From Paramesorhizobium leguminum (GTDB lineage: Bacteria > Pseudomonadota > Alphaproteobacteria > Rhizobiales > Rhizobiaceae): DNA of 64,000 bases. The position numbers and the translations under genes are program-made. The notes under the pieces were generated by a model, which had not been told where the DNA came from, ran no database searches, and saw nothing but the letters and a program-made list of their open reading frames with translations. Of the stretch, positions 45,022 to 53,460 are shown one piece after another. The stretch lies in the NCBI RefSeq assembly GCF_003217235.1, contig NZ_QJTF01000020.1, positions 1 through 64,000 on the forward strand. The letters are read 5' to 3'. Position 1 is the stretch's first letter; each line of letters begins with the position of its first letter.

Positions 45022-45041
45022 AATCTGTAACGTTACAGATT
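45022..45041. promoter_or_regulatory. LacI-type operator, perfect 20-bp palindrome
   Basis: AATCTGTAACGTTACAGATT is its own reverse complement and has the central CG with TGTAACGTTACA half-sites typical of LacI/AglR-like operators. It is 134 bp upstream of the aglE start codon. Confidence 0.85.
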
Positions 45042-45174
45042 ATTGCACTGCCACAAAATTGACCGGCTCGCCCGAGCGCTTTTCGGAACCCTTTCATTCG
45101 CCGTTGCATTGACAATGCGTTGCGGACAATATGTCTTCAATGTGATGGGAGCTCGATCGAAGGGAGGAAATTCG

Positions 45175-46533
45175 ATGCGAAGGACATTGCTTTTAGGAAT
45201 TGCGGCAGCCCTATTAGGCGCCGTTTCCGCCCACGCTGCGGACTTGAAGTTCAAGCCCGGCGAGGATCAACGCTTCGACTGGAAGAGCTATGAGGCGTTC
45301 AAGGCCGGCCATGATCTGAAGGGGCAGACCCTGACGGTGTTCGGCCCATGGCGCGGTGAGGACGAGACGCTGTTCAAATCCGTTGCCGCCTATTTCGAAG
45401 AGGCGACCGGCGCCAAGCTCAACTATTCATCATCCGAAAATTACGAGCAGCAGATCGTCATCGACACGCAGGCGGGCAGCCCGCCAAACGTCGCCATCCT
45501 GCCCCAGCCCGGCCTCATCGCCGATCTGGCCTCGAAGGGACTGCTTACCCCGCTCGGCGAGAAGACGGAAAAATTCGTCCGCGACAATTACGCGGCCGGC
45601 GATTCCTGGGCAAAGCTCGGCCGGTACAAGGGCAAGGATGGCAAGGAGCAATTCTATGCCTTCCCGTATAAGGCGGACCTGAAATCGCTGGTCTGGTATT
45701 CCCCCGAAAATTTCGAGGATGCCGGCTACAAAATCCCCCAGACCATGGAGGAAATGAAAGCGCTGACCGAGAAGATCGCCGCCGATGGCGGGACGCCCTG
45801 GTGTATCGCGCTGGGTTCGGGCGGCGCCACCGGCTGGCCTGCCACCGATTGGGTGGAGGATATCATGCTGCGCACCGCACCGCCGGAAACCTATGACAAA
45901 TGGATCACCAACGCGGTGCCTTTCACCGATCCCGCCGTGGTCAATGCCATCAGCGAGTTCGGCTGGTTTGCCAAAAACCCGAAATTCGTCGCCGGAGGTA
46001 TTTCCGGCGTGCTGACGACGGATTTCCGGGAGGGCGCGAAGGGCCTCTTCACGCTGCCGCCCAAATGCTACATGATGCATCAGGCACAGTTCATTTCCTC
46101 CTTCTTCCCGAAGGATGTGAAACTCGGCACGGACGCGGATTTCTTCTATTTCCCGCCCTATGCCAGCAAGCCTGAGCTTGGAAAGCCCGTCGAAGGCGCC
46201 GGCACGCTCGCCATGATCACCAAGGACAGCCCCGCCGCCAAGGCCTTCATCGACTTCCTGGAAACGCCGATCGCGCACGAGGTATGGATGGCGCAATCGG
46301 GCTTCCTCACGCCGTTGAAGACCGTCAATCCCGATGCCTACGCCAACGACACCCTGAGGAAACAGGGCCATATCCTGCTGGATGCGACCACCTTCCGTTT
46401 CGATGCCTCGGACATGATGCCGGGCAAGATCGGCGCCGGCGCGTTCTGGAAGGGCATGGTCGATTTCGTCGGCGGCGAGTCGGCGGAGGATTCGGCCAAG
46501 GACATCCAGAAGGCTTGGGACGCGATCAAGTAG
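45175..46533 (+). CDS. aglE: alpha-glucoside-binding periplasmic protein
   Basis: A 452-residue solute-binding protein matching the AglE class (sucrose, trehalose, maltose and other alpha-glucosides in Sinorhizobium). A signal peptide (MRRTLLLGIAAALLGAVSAHA) precedes ADLKFKPGEDQRFDWKSYEA. Family features are LTVFGPWRGEDE, NVAILPQPGLIADLASKGLL and ALGSGGATGWPATDWVEDIML. The start is fixed by AGGGAGGAAA; the longer frame includes the control region. It is first in the aglE-F-G-K operon. Confidence 0.93.
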   Translation: MRRTLLLGIAAALLGAVSAHAADLKFKPGEDQRFDWKSYEAFKAGHDLKGQTLTVFGPWRGEDETLFKSVAAYFEEATGAKLNYSSSENYEQQIVIDTQAGSPPNVAILPQPGLIADLASKGLLTPLGEKTEKFVRDNYAAGDSWAKLGRYKGKDGKEQFYAFPYKADLKSLVWYSPENFEDAGYKIPQTMEEMKALTEKIAADGGTPWCIALGSGGATGWPATDWVEDIMLRTAPPETYDKWITNAVPFTDPAVVNAISEFGWFAKNPKFVAGGISGVLTTDFREGAKGLFTLPPKCYMMHQAQFISSFFPKDVKLGTDADFFYFPPYASKPELGKPVEGAGTLAMITKDSPAAKAFIDFLETPIAHEVWMAQSGFLTPLKTVNPDAYANDTLRKQGHILLDATTFRFDASDMMPGKIGAGAFWKGMVDFVGGESAEDSAKDIQKAWDAIK

Positions 46534-46542
46534 GGGAAGCGC

Positions 46543-46672
46543 CTTCCTCCTTCCCCCTTGCGGGGAAGGTGCCCGCGGAGCGGGCGGATGGGGGTGGAGA
46601 CGATTGTGCTCTACGCTTCACCACCCCCACCCGGCCCTACGGGCCACCCTCCCCGCAAGGGGGAGGGAGGGC
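46543..46672. repeat. palindromic repeat family B between aglE and aglF
   Basis: Two opposed hairpin units (CCCCCTTGCGGGGAAGG and CCTCCCCGCAAGGGGGAGG) with AGCGCC / GGCGCT at the ends, 10 bp after the aglE stop. As with the family A copy in the divergent operon, it sits exactly after the binding-protein gene. Confidence 0.92.
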
Positions 46673-46700
46673 GCTAAAATTTCCGGGAGGAGGAACCCGA

Positions 46701-47711
46701 ATGCAGCAGCTTCTCTTCGCCCTCGTCACCATAATCGCCGGGGTTATCGGCTGCGTCGCCTATTTCGTCGCCAGCAATTGGCTGCTCGACCGGATTTTTC
46801 CCTCGAAAGGCCGCGCGGGCGCCATTGCCTCGCGCAATTTGCGCATCGCCAATATGGTCAGGCCCTGGCTGTTCCTCACCCCTGCCCTTATCGCGCTGAC
46901 GCTATATCTCGTCTATCCCGTCATCGAATCGGTCTGGCTCAGCCTCCACGGCAGGGATGGCCAGCAGTTCGTCGGGCTTAACAATTATCGCTGGATGATC
47001 GACGACGGCGAGTTCCGCCAGTCGATCTTCAATAATTTTCTCTGGCTCCTCATCGTGCCGGCCACCGCCACCTTTCTCGGCCTGATCATCGCCGCGCTGA
47101 CCGACCGGCTATGGTGGGGCAATATCGCGAGGTCGCTGATCTTCATGCCGATGGCGATTTCCTTCGTCGGCGCGTCGGTGATCTGGAAATTCGTCTATGA
47201 CTACCGCCCGGAAGGCGCGCAGCAGATCGGCATTCTCAACGCCATCGTCACCTTTTTCGGCGGCGCTCCGGAAGCGTGGATCACCCTGCCCTTCTGGAAC
47301 AACATCTTTCTCATGGTCATCCTCATCTGGATCCAGACCGGCTTCGCCATGGTCATCCTTGGAGCGGCGCTGCGTGGCGTCCCCGAAGAAACCATCGAGG
47401 CCGCCGTCCTCGACGGCGCAAGTCCGCTGCAGATATTCTTCAAGATCATGGTGCCGCAGATATGGAGCACCATCGCCGTGGTCTGGACCACGATCACCAT
47501 CGTCGTCCTCAAGGTGTTCGACATCGTGCTGGCGATGACGAACGGCCAATGGAGCACGCAGGTGCTCGCAAACCTGATGTTCGATTGGATGTTCCGTGGC
47601 GGCGGCGATTTCGGGCGGGGAGCGGCAATCGCCATCGTCATCATGGTTCTCGTCGTGCCGATCATGATCTGGAATATCCGCAACGCCGCCAAAGAGATGG
47701 AGGGGCGCTGA
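46701..47711 (+). CDS. aglF: alpha-glucoside ABC transporter permease AglF
   Basis: A 336-residue permease. It has an extra N-terminal transmembrane helix (residues 3-28) ahead of the six-helix CUT1 core that starts at RPWLFLTPALIALTLYLVYPV. The EAA loop EETIEAAVLDGASPLQIFFKIMVPQIWS is near residues 229-256. ATG at 46701 follows GGGAGGAGG; the frame extends back into aglE and the repeat without support. It is adjacent to aglG, one base away. Confidence 0.94.
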   Translation: MQQLLFALVTIIAGVIGCVAYFVASNWLLDRIFPSKGRAGAIASRNLRIANMVRPWLFLTPALIALTLYLVYPVIESVWLSLHGRDGQQFVGLNNYRWMIDDGEFRQSIFNNFLWLLIVPATATFLGLIIAALTDRLWWGNIARSLIFMPMAISFVGASVIWKFVYDYRPEGAQQIGILNAIVTFFGGAPEAWITLPFWNNIFLMVILIWIQTGFAMVILGAALRGVPEETIEAAVLDGASPLQIFFKIMVPQIWSTIAVVWTTITIVVLKVFDIVLAMTNGQWSTQVLANLMFDWMFRGGGDFGRGAAIAIVIMVLVVPIMIWNIRNAAKEMEGR

Positions 47712-47712
47712 C

Positions 47713-48861
47713 ATGATCGCTGCGAGCCGTCGTTCGCCTCTTACTTTCGTCGTGCATCTCACCGTCCTCGCCCTCGTCCTCCTGTGGACGCTGCCGACGG
47801 CGGGCCTTCTGATCTCATCGCTCCGTGACAAGGACCAGATCTCGGTTTCCGGCTGGTGGACCGCGCTTGTAGCCTCCCGCGAAAATGCCGTCTTCCGCGC
47901 GCCGGGGGCGGAAGCGCAGGTTGAGGAAAATGGCCGCTATGTCATCCGCGGCAATGTTTTCGACGGCGGGACCGGCACCGTGTCGGCCTTCGGCGATTCG
48001 GTGCAGACCCCCACCGAATTCAAGGCCGGCGAGACCGCCACGCTGCCAACAGGCGCCACGATGAGTGTGGCCGAAAATGGCGATTTCACCATCTCCTCGC
48101 CGCAGCCGATACCGGAGGGACGCGGCGAGCGCATTTTCTACACCCGGTCGGTGCCGCCGCAGTTTACGCTCGACAATTACCGCGAGGTTCTAAGCGCCCA
48201 AGGCCTCGGCCGCTCCTTCATCAATTCGCTGACGGTGGCCATTCCCTCGACCATCATCCCGATCCTCATCGCCGCCTTCGCGGCTTACGCTCTGGCGTGG
48301 ATGAAATTTCCCGGTCGCGCGCTTCTCATTGCGCTGGTGGTGGGGCTGCTCGTCGTGCCGCTGCAGATGTCGCTCATCCCGCTTTTGAGATTTTATAACG
48401 ATATCGGCTCGCAGTTCGGCGTATCGCCGAAAGGCTATCTCGGCATCTGGCTCGCGCATACGGGCTTCGGCCTGCCGCTCGCCATCTACCTCCTGCGCAA
48501 CTACATGGCAGGCCTGCCGAAGGAAATCATCGAATCCGCGCGCGTCGACGGCGCCAGCGATTTCGACATTTTCGTCAAGATCGTTCTGCCGTTGTCGTTT
48601 CCAGCGCTCGCCTCCTTCGCGATCTTCCAGTTCCTGTGGACCTGGAATGATCTGCTCGTCGCCCTCGTCTTCCTGGGTTCCGGCAATGATCAGCTCGTGC
48701 TGACAGGACGTCTCGTCAATCTTCTGGGCTCGCGCGGCAGCGATTGGGAAATTCTCACCGCCGCCGCCTTCGTCACCATCGTCGTTCCGCTGATCGTCTT
48801 CTTCAGCCTGCAGCGCTTCCTGGTTCGCGGCCTTCTGGCCGGATCGGTGAAAGGCGGATGA
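47713..48861 (+). CDS. aglG: alpha-glucoside ABC transporter permease AglG
   Basis: A 382-residue permease of the MalG type. Between the first and second transmembrane segments it carries an extra periplasmic domain of about 100 residues (roughly 40-145, including YVIRGNVFDGGTGTVSAFGD), the distinguishing feature of AglG. The EAA loop EIIESARVDGASDFDIFVKIVLPLSFPAL is near residues 272-300. GGAGGGG precedes the ATG, and the aglF stop is one base upstream. Together with AglF it forms the alpha-glucoside channel. Confidence 0.95.
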   Translation: MIAASRRSPLTFVVHLTVLALVLLWTLPTAGLLISSLRDKDQISVSGWWTALVASRENAVFRAPGAEAQVEENGRYVIRGNVFDGGTGTVSAFGDSVQTPTEFKAGETATLPTGATMSVAENGDFTISSPQPIPEGRGERIFYTRSVPPQFTLDNYREVLSAQGLGRSFINSLTVAIPSTIIPILIAAFAAYALAWMKFPGRALLIALVVGLLVVPLQMSLIPLLRFYNDIGSQFGVSPKGYLGIWLAHTGFGLPLAIYLLRNYMAGLPKEIIESARVDGASDFDIFVKIVLPLSFPALASFAIFQFLWTWNDLLVALVFLGSGNDQLVLTGRLVNLLGSRGSDWEILTAAAFVTIVVPLIVFFSLQRFLVRGLLAGSVKGG

Positions 48862-48898
48862 CGATGCAAAAAATTAAAAGCATGGGAGGGAATGGCGC

Positions 48899-49987
48899 AT
48901 GACGGCGGTCCGGCTGAAGAGCATCGAGAAGTCTTACGGCACCGTCAAGGTGATCCACGGGATAGACCTTGAGATCGAGGATGGAGAATTCATCGTCTTC
49001 GTCGGCCCTTCCGGATGCGGCAAGTCGACTCTCTTGCGCATGATCGCGGGGCTTGAGGATATTTCGGGCGGCACGCTGGAGATCGGCGGCGAGGTGGTCA
49101 ACGACGTTCCGCCGTCGAAACGCGGCATCGCCATGGTGTTCCAATCCTACGCGCTCTATCCCCACATGACGGTCTACGACAACATGGCCTTTGGAATGCG
49201 CATCGCCAAGGAGCCGAAGCAGGAGATCGACCGCCGGGTGCGCGAGGCGGCGGATATCCTGCAACTGACCGATTATCTTCATCGCCTGCCGAAAGCGCTC
49301 TCCGGCGGCCAGCGCCAGCGCGTCGCCATCGGCCGGGCAATCTGCCGCGACCCGAAAGTATTCCTCTTCGACGAGCCGCTATCGAACCTCGACGCCGCAC
49401 TGCGCGCCGCCACTCGCATCGAGATCGCGAAACTCGGCGAATCGATGCCCGGCACCACGATGATCTATGTGACGCACGATCAGGTGGAGGCGATGACACT
49501 CGCCGACCGCATCGTGGTTTTGTGTCAGGGCCGCATCGAACAGGTCGGCGCCCCGCTGGAACTCTACGAGCGCCCCGCCAATCTCTTCGTTGCCAAGTTC
49601 ATCGGCTCGCCGGCGATGAACATCCTGCCGGCGAAGATTGTCGTCACCGGCGCGAAGACCACCGTCGCCCTGTCCGCGGGCGCCGAAGCAACGCTCCCCA
49701 TACCCACACCGGAATCGGCAAAAGGTTCAAGCGTTCATTTCGGCGTACGCCCCGAGGATTTGACGGTCACGACCGGCGCGACGCAGTTTATCATCGAAGG
49801 TACGATCTCGATCATAGAGGCGCTGGGTGAGGTAACCCTTCTCTATGCCGATGTAGCAGGCAGTACTGAGCCGCTGATAGCCAAGCTTCCCGGCAACCAG
49901 CCGTTCAAGCGCGGCGACACGCTGCGCCTCACCACCGATCCGGCAAGGCTGCACCTCTTCGACGCGGACGGAAAGGCGATGCGATGA
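48899..49987 (+). CDS. aglK: alpha-glucoside ABC transporter ATP-binding protein AglK
   Basis: A 362-residue CUT1 ATPase with Walker [10 protein letters not shown] near residue 38, signature [15 protein letters not shown], Walker [17 protein letters not shown] and H-loop VTHDQ. A TOBE regulatory domain includes [20 protein letters not shown] eight bases upstream supports the ATG. No alpha-glucosidase gene (aglA) lies between aglG and aglK, where it stands in Sinorhizobium, so hydrolysis must be encoded elsewhere. Confidence 0.94.
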   Translation: MTAVRLKSIEKSYGTVKVIHGIDLEIEDGEFIVFVGPSGCGKSTLLRMIAGLEDISGGTLEIGGEVVNDVPPSKRGIAMVFQSYALYPHMTVYDNMAFGMRIAKEPKQEIDRRVREAADILQLTDYLHRLPKALSGGQRQRVAIGRAICRDPKVFLFDEPLSNLDAALRAATRIEIAKLGESMPGTTMIYVTHDQVEAMTLADRIVVLCQGRIEQVGAPLELYERPANLFVAKFIGSPAMNILPAKIVVTGAKTTVALSAGAEATLPIPTPESAKGSSVHFGVRPEDLTVTTGATQFIIEGTISIIEALGEVTLLYADVAGSTEPLIAKLPGNQPFKRGDTLRLTTDPARLHLFDADGKAMR

Positions 49988-50036
49988 GTAGTGATTTGAA
50001 GCATCAGCGCCTGCGCGACAGAATGGAGACATTCGC

Positions 50037-50756
50037 ATGACATACCAGCTTTATTATTGGGATGGCCTGCAAGGGCGGGGCGAATTCATACGGCTGGCGC
50101 TGGAAGAGGCGGGCGCCGATTATGTCGACGTCGTTCGTGAGCCGGGCGGCATGGCGGCGATGATGAACATTATGGAAAGCCGCGACGAAGCCTGCATTCC
50201 CTTCGCTCCGCCTTTTCTGAAAGATGGCGATGTGATCGTCTCACACGTGGCGAACATCTTGTTTTATCTCGGTCCAAAGCTCGGCCTCGCCCCGGCAAAC
50301 GAGGCGCTGCGCTATTTCGCAAACGGCCTGCAGCTGACGATCACCGATTTTCTGGCGGAGATCCACAACACCCATCATCCCATCGCAGCCTCGCTTTATT
50401 ATGAGGATCAGAAGGACGCGGCCAAGGCATATACGGCCCTTTTTTTGACAGAGCGCCTGCCCAAATTCCTTGGCTATTTCGAGCGGGTACTGCAGCAGAA
50501 TCCGCATGGCGACAAGCAGATCGTCGGTGACCGGTTGAGCTATGTCGATCTTTCCCTGTTCCAGGTGATCGAGGGGCTGCTTTATGGCTTTCCCCGCGCC
50601 ATGAAGGGCTACGACAAAAAATATCCTGGCCTCGCCGCCATTCATGCCGCGGTCCGGGAGCGACCGAACATAAAGCGCTATCTCGCTTCCGACGGGCGGC
50701 TCGCCTTCAATGAAACCGGTCTCTTCCGCCACTATCCGGAACTCGATGAAGGCTGA
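50037..50756 (+). CDS. glutathione S-transferase family protein
   Basis: A 239-residue protein with an N-terminal thioredoxin-like domain (YQLYYWDGLQGRGEFIRLALEEAGADY, residues 3-29, and the cis-Pro region FAPPFLKDGDVIVSHVANILFYLG). The all-helical C-terminal domain contains DRLSYVDLSLFQVIEGL, the N-capping motif of GSTs. GGAGA precedes the ATG. It lies 49 bp after aglK and may be cotranscribed, though no link with sugar uptake is evident. The substrate is unknown. Confidence 0.9.
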   Translation: MTYQLYYWDGLQGRGEFIRLALEEAGADYVDVVREPGGMAAMMNIMESRDEACIPFAPPFLKDGDVIVSHVANILFYLGPKLGLAPANEALRYFANGLQLTITDFLAEIHNTHHPIAASLYYEDQKDAAKAYTALFLTERLPKFLGYFERVLQQNPHGDKQIVGDRLSYVDLSLFQVIEGLLYGFPRAMKGYDKKYPGLAAIHAAVRERPNIKRYLASDGRLAFNETGLFRHYPELDEG

Positions 50757-50759
50757 TCT

Positions 50760-51164
50760 TCACCGATGCGCATGCGGTCTGTCCGTATGCCTTCCGGAAT
50801 AACGCTCATCGATTTCGCGGATAATCGTCTCGCCGTGTTTGGGGTCGAGATGCTTGAGCAATTCATCCACCTTCGCTTCCAGGCGATCGTTGCCCTCTTT
50901 CGATTGCGGTGAGCCCAGGAAAAGCAGAAAGGCCAACCCGCCGACCTGCCAGAGAAGCTGCAGGAACTCCGACTGCCAGTTCTCCAGCGTATCGCGCATC
51001 ATCTCCATGGCATAAGGACCGAAGGTAGCCGGCTGACCATTGCTTTGTTGTTCGTGCACAAAAGCAAACCAGCCGAACAGCCAGTGCCCGATGATCGTCA
51101 GAATGAAAAATCCGAGCGTTATCCAAGCATAGCTATAGCTGCGCCAAAGGGGCCTCAACGCCAT
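50760..51164 (-). CDS. DUF6766-type small membrane protein
   Basis: A 134-residue membrane protein of the DUF6766 type. Two hydrophobic segments are visible (ITLGFFILTIIGHWLFGWFAF, about residues 13-33, and LLWQVGGLAFLLFLGSPQSKEG, about 66-87). The family-typical ENWQSEFLQ precedes the second one. The C-terminal DRLEAKVDELLKHL resembles short coiled coils found in this group. ATG at 51164 with GAGG upstream is preferred to a longer frame. Function is unknown; it lies near a similarly built iron-permease-family protein. Confidence 0.75.
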   Translation of the reverse strand: MALRPLWRSYSYAWITLGFFILTIIGHWLFGWFAFVHEQQSNGQPATFGPYAMEMMRDTLENWQSEFLQLLWQVGGLAFLLFLGSPQSKEGNDRLEAKVDELLKHLDPKHGETIIREIDERYSGRHTDRPHAHR

Positions 51165-51349
51165 CGTGCAACCTCGCACTTTTGAATAGCTCAAGCGTAA
51201 CGCTGGCAAATCCCGCTTTGTTCCCAATAGTTTAATGCCGGACACGTAAGAACACTACAACCGCTGATATCGTCTTTTCCGCAATTCCGGGAACATTTTC
51301 AGCGGCACCATCGTTAACGGAAAGTTATTACAACGAATGGATCGAAACG

Positions 51350-51538
51350 ATGAAAGCCTCAAAATCCCTGATAGCTCTTGCCGCCTTTGCACTGACCCTT
51401 CCCGGCTGCGCCAACACCATTCGCGGTGTGGGACAGGATACCGCGAATGCCGTGAACGCGACGCAGAGCGCCGGACAGAATGTAAGCCAGGCTGCTTCCA
51501 CCCCCACCACCAAGCCTGTCCGTCACAAGCGTAAGTAA
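51350..51538 (+). CDS. entericidin-like lipoprotein
   Basis: A 62-residue EcnA/EcnB-type lipoprotein. The signal peptide KASKSLIALAAFALTLPGC ends in the lipobox LPGC with the modified Cys at residue 20. The mature start ANTIRGVGQDTANAVNA is the entericidin motif. The Lys/Arg-rich C-terminus (VRHKRK) is an extension beyond typical entericidins. Members are small envelope lipoproteins linked to stress or autolysis in enteric bacteria; the role in alphaproteobacteria is not established. It converges on the downstream iron-permease-family gene with only one base between the ends. Confidence 0.85.
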   Translation: MKASKSLIALAAFALTLPGCANTIRGVGQDTANAVNATQSAGQNVSQAASTPTTKPVRHKRK

Positions 51539-51539
51539 G

Positions 51540-51914
51540 CTAACGCTCGACCGGTATTTCGTGGTATTTTTTTGCCGCTTCCTCGCATCTGCGGCGGAAC
51601 TCTTCCACCTCCGATATGGGGAGGTGCTCGATGCCTATGAAGCTGTTGTGCCCGGCGCTGACGCGGATCAGTTCATCCAGCTTGGCCTGGATCGCGGCAC
51701 CGTCCCTGTTCTGCGTATTCTGGATAATGAACACCATCAAGAAGGTGACGATCGTCGTTCCGGTGTTGACCAGCAATTGCCATGTATCGGAAAATCCGAA
51801 GAACGGCCCGCTTGCGGCCCATAGCACGACGATGAGAGTACACAGAAGAAAGGAACCCGGCTGGCCGACGATGCCGGATACCGTATTTGCGATCTTTGCA
51901 AACGCTTTTTCCAA
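51540..51914 (-). CDS. low-affinity iron permease family protein
   Basis: A 124-residue protein of the Pfam Iron_permease (low-affinity iron permease) family. Two hydrophobic helices (FLLCTLIVVLWAASGPFFGF and LLVNTGTTIVTFLMVFIIQ) are followed by NTQNRDGAAIQAKLDELI, the family signature. The start is taken as TTG at 51914 because GAGGG lies eight bases before it and the upstream frame runs into tRNA-Phe. Bacterial members are much shorter than yeast Fet4, and iron transport has not been shown for them generally. Confidence 0.8.
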   Translation of the reverse strand: MEKAFAKIANTVSGIVGQPGSFLLCTLIVVLWAASGPFFGFSDTWQLLVNTGTTIVTFLMVFIIQNTQNRDGAAIQAKLDELIRVSAGHNSFIGIEHLPISEVEEFRRRCEEAAKKYHEIPVER

Positions 51915-52031
51915 CTTGATTTCCCTCAATTGCCAACGATCCGAACAATTCCTGATCGGAATCGGAAAATGCTTGGCGCGGGAATTGGTTTCGCAAAAAT
52001 GATATGGAATCAAAATCATATGAAAATGAAG

Positions 52032-52107
52032 TGGTGCCCAGACGCGGATTCGAACCACGGACACGCGGATTTTCAATCCGCTGCTCTACCAACTGAGCTA
52101 TCTGGGC
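52032..52107 (-). tRNA. tRNA-Phe (GAA)
   Basis: This is a 76-nt cloverleaf including the encoded CCA. Acceptor GCCCAGA pairs with TCTGGGC, the D-arm has AGCTCAGTTGGTAGAGC, the anticodon loop TTGAAAA gives GAA (Phe), and the T-loop is GGTTCGAATCC. In many Rhizobiales this tRNA lies beside yacG-maf-infA; here two oxidoreductase genes intervene. Confidence 0.97.
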
Positions 52108-52383
52108 ATCGCGCTTCGCTGATCCCGTTTAGGATACAGAATGGCGGGGTTGGCAATCCGCCGGAAGCGCGTGGGTTATAGCACTAAAATTCGAGCTGTC
52201 CAGCAGGGAACCGTGAAATTTTCAAACCTTTTTTCACTTCGGCAAATTTGGCCCAAATGAGAAAAATCTCCTGATAAATCCGGTGGAAAAGCGCCGCAAA
52301 ATTGTTCAGATCATACTATTTTCACCGCATTTCTCCCCTCATTTTTCTAAAGTCGAGGAGCGGATGCGGATGGGTTGCCAGCG

Positions 52384-53460
52384 GTGAAGACAATCGGGTG
52401 GGGTATTGTGGGGACGGGCGAGATTGCGCGGCGCTTCGCCTCCGATCTGGCCTTGGCGCCCGGCGCGTCATTGCAGGCTGTTTTATCGCGCAATACTGAA
52501 AAGGCCGAAGCTTTCCGCGACGAAACGGGTGCCAAAAAGGGCTATCACGATCTCGACGCCTTCCTGGCGGACCAGCGCGTCCAGGCGGTTTATATCGCCA
52601 CGCCTAACTCCTTGCATCTGGCGCAAACCTTGCGCGTCCTAAGACAGCGCAAAGCCGTGCTGACCGAAAAGCCCCTCGCCCCCTCCTACCCCGAAGCGGA
52701 AGTGATAGAGCGCGAGGCGCTACGGCAGAAGACCTTCGCGATGGAAGCGATGTGGACCCGGTTTCTCCCGGCTGTCAGGGCTGCGAAAATCCTGCTCGAA
52801 GCAGGCACCATCGGCGAAATCCGCAAAATCAGCGCCGATCTTTCCTATTATCGTGCGTACGATCCCGAAAGCCGGTTCTTCTCACGCGCGCTGGGCGGCG
52901 GCGCCGCGCTTGACCTGGGGGTCTACCCCGTATCGCTGGCAATGTTCTTCCTCGGCGAACCGGACAAGGTATCGGGCCGCTGGTTCAAAGCAAAAACCGG
53001 TGTCGATATGCGCACCGAAATCAACCTTCACTATTCTGCGGCGGAAGCAGAACTTTCCTGCGGTTTCGACCGCGATGGCGCGAATCACTTTCTCATTGAA
53101 GGCACATCCGGCGCGCTCCGGCTCGACGCGCCTTTTCTTAAAACGCAGCGTCTGACGCTCTATTCGCCGGCGGCGAAAGAATCGCCCCTCATCGGGCCGT
53201 CGCCTGAGGGTGACGGCCCTTTGGCGAAGCTGCTTTCCCGCCTCCCCTCGCCTCTGACAAGGCTTCTGGGGCGCCAGGTCGAGCACTATCCTTTCGAAGG
53301 CAATGGACTGCAATTTCAGGCGATGGCGGTCATGGATGCATTGCGTTCCCATGAAACGCAATCCTCCATCATGCCGCTTGGTCAAAGCGTCGCGGTGCTG
53401 CGGGCCATCGGAATCGTACTTGCGCGCGCGCCTACGCAGGAAGCGGAACCGGCGGCGTGA
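52384..53460 (+). CDS. Gfo/Idh/MocA family oxidoreductase
   Basis: A 358-residue NAD(P)-binding dehydrogenase-type protein. The Rossmann motif WGIVGTGEIARRFASDL is at the N-terminus. YIATPNSLHLAQ and the EKP loop LTEKPLAPSYPEAE follow, and GGGAALDLGVYPVSLAMFFLG marks the C-terminal domain, resembling trans-1,2-dihydrobenzenediol dehydrogenase-like members. No ATG fits: GTG at 52384 was chosen, with TTG at 52375 as alternative. Its 3' end overlaps the convergent oxidoreductase gene by 29 bp. The substrate is unknown. Confidence 0.85.
   Translation: MKTIGWGIVGTGEIARRFASDLALAPGASLQAVLSRNTEKAEAFRDETGAKKGYHDLDAFLADQRVQAVYIATPNSLHLAQTLRVLRQRKAVLTEKPLAPSYPEAEVIEREALRQKTFAMEAMWTRFLPAVRAAKILLEAGTIGEIRKISADLSYYRAYDPESRFFSRALGGGAALDLGVYPVSLAMFFLGEPDKVSGRWFKAKTGVDMRTEINLHYSAAEAELSCGFDRDGANHFLIEGTSGALRLDAPFLKTQRLTLYSPAAKESPLIGPSPEGDGPLAKLLSRLPSPLTRLLGRQVEHYPFEGNGLQFQAMAVMDALRSHETQSSIMPLGQSVAVLRAIGIVLARAPTQEAEPAA

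Larger units (their letters stand above)
44853..45174. promoter_or_regulatory. divergent control region of two sugar ABC operons
   Basis: This 322-bp AT-rich region lies between the start codons of the mannoside-type binding protein (minus strand) and aglE (plus strand). It contains two LacI-type palindromes about 155 bp apart, listed separately. Promoters for both operons must be here, but I could not assign convincing -35/-10 pairs. Confidence 0.7.

Noticed and set aside
51915-52076. N-terminal extension of the iron-permease-family protein
   Set aside because: The frame runs into tRNA-Phe; the conserved family sequence starts at the TTG with GAGGG upstream.
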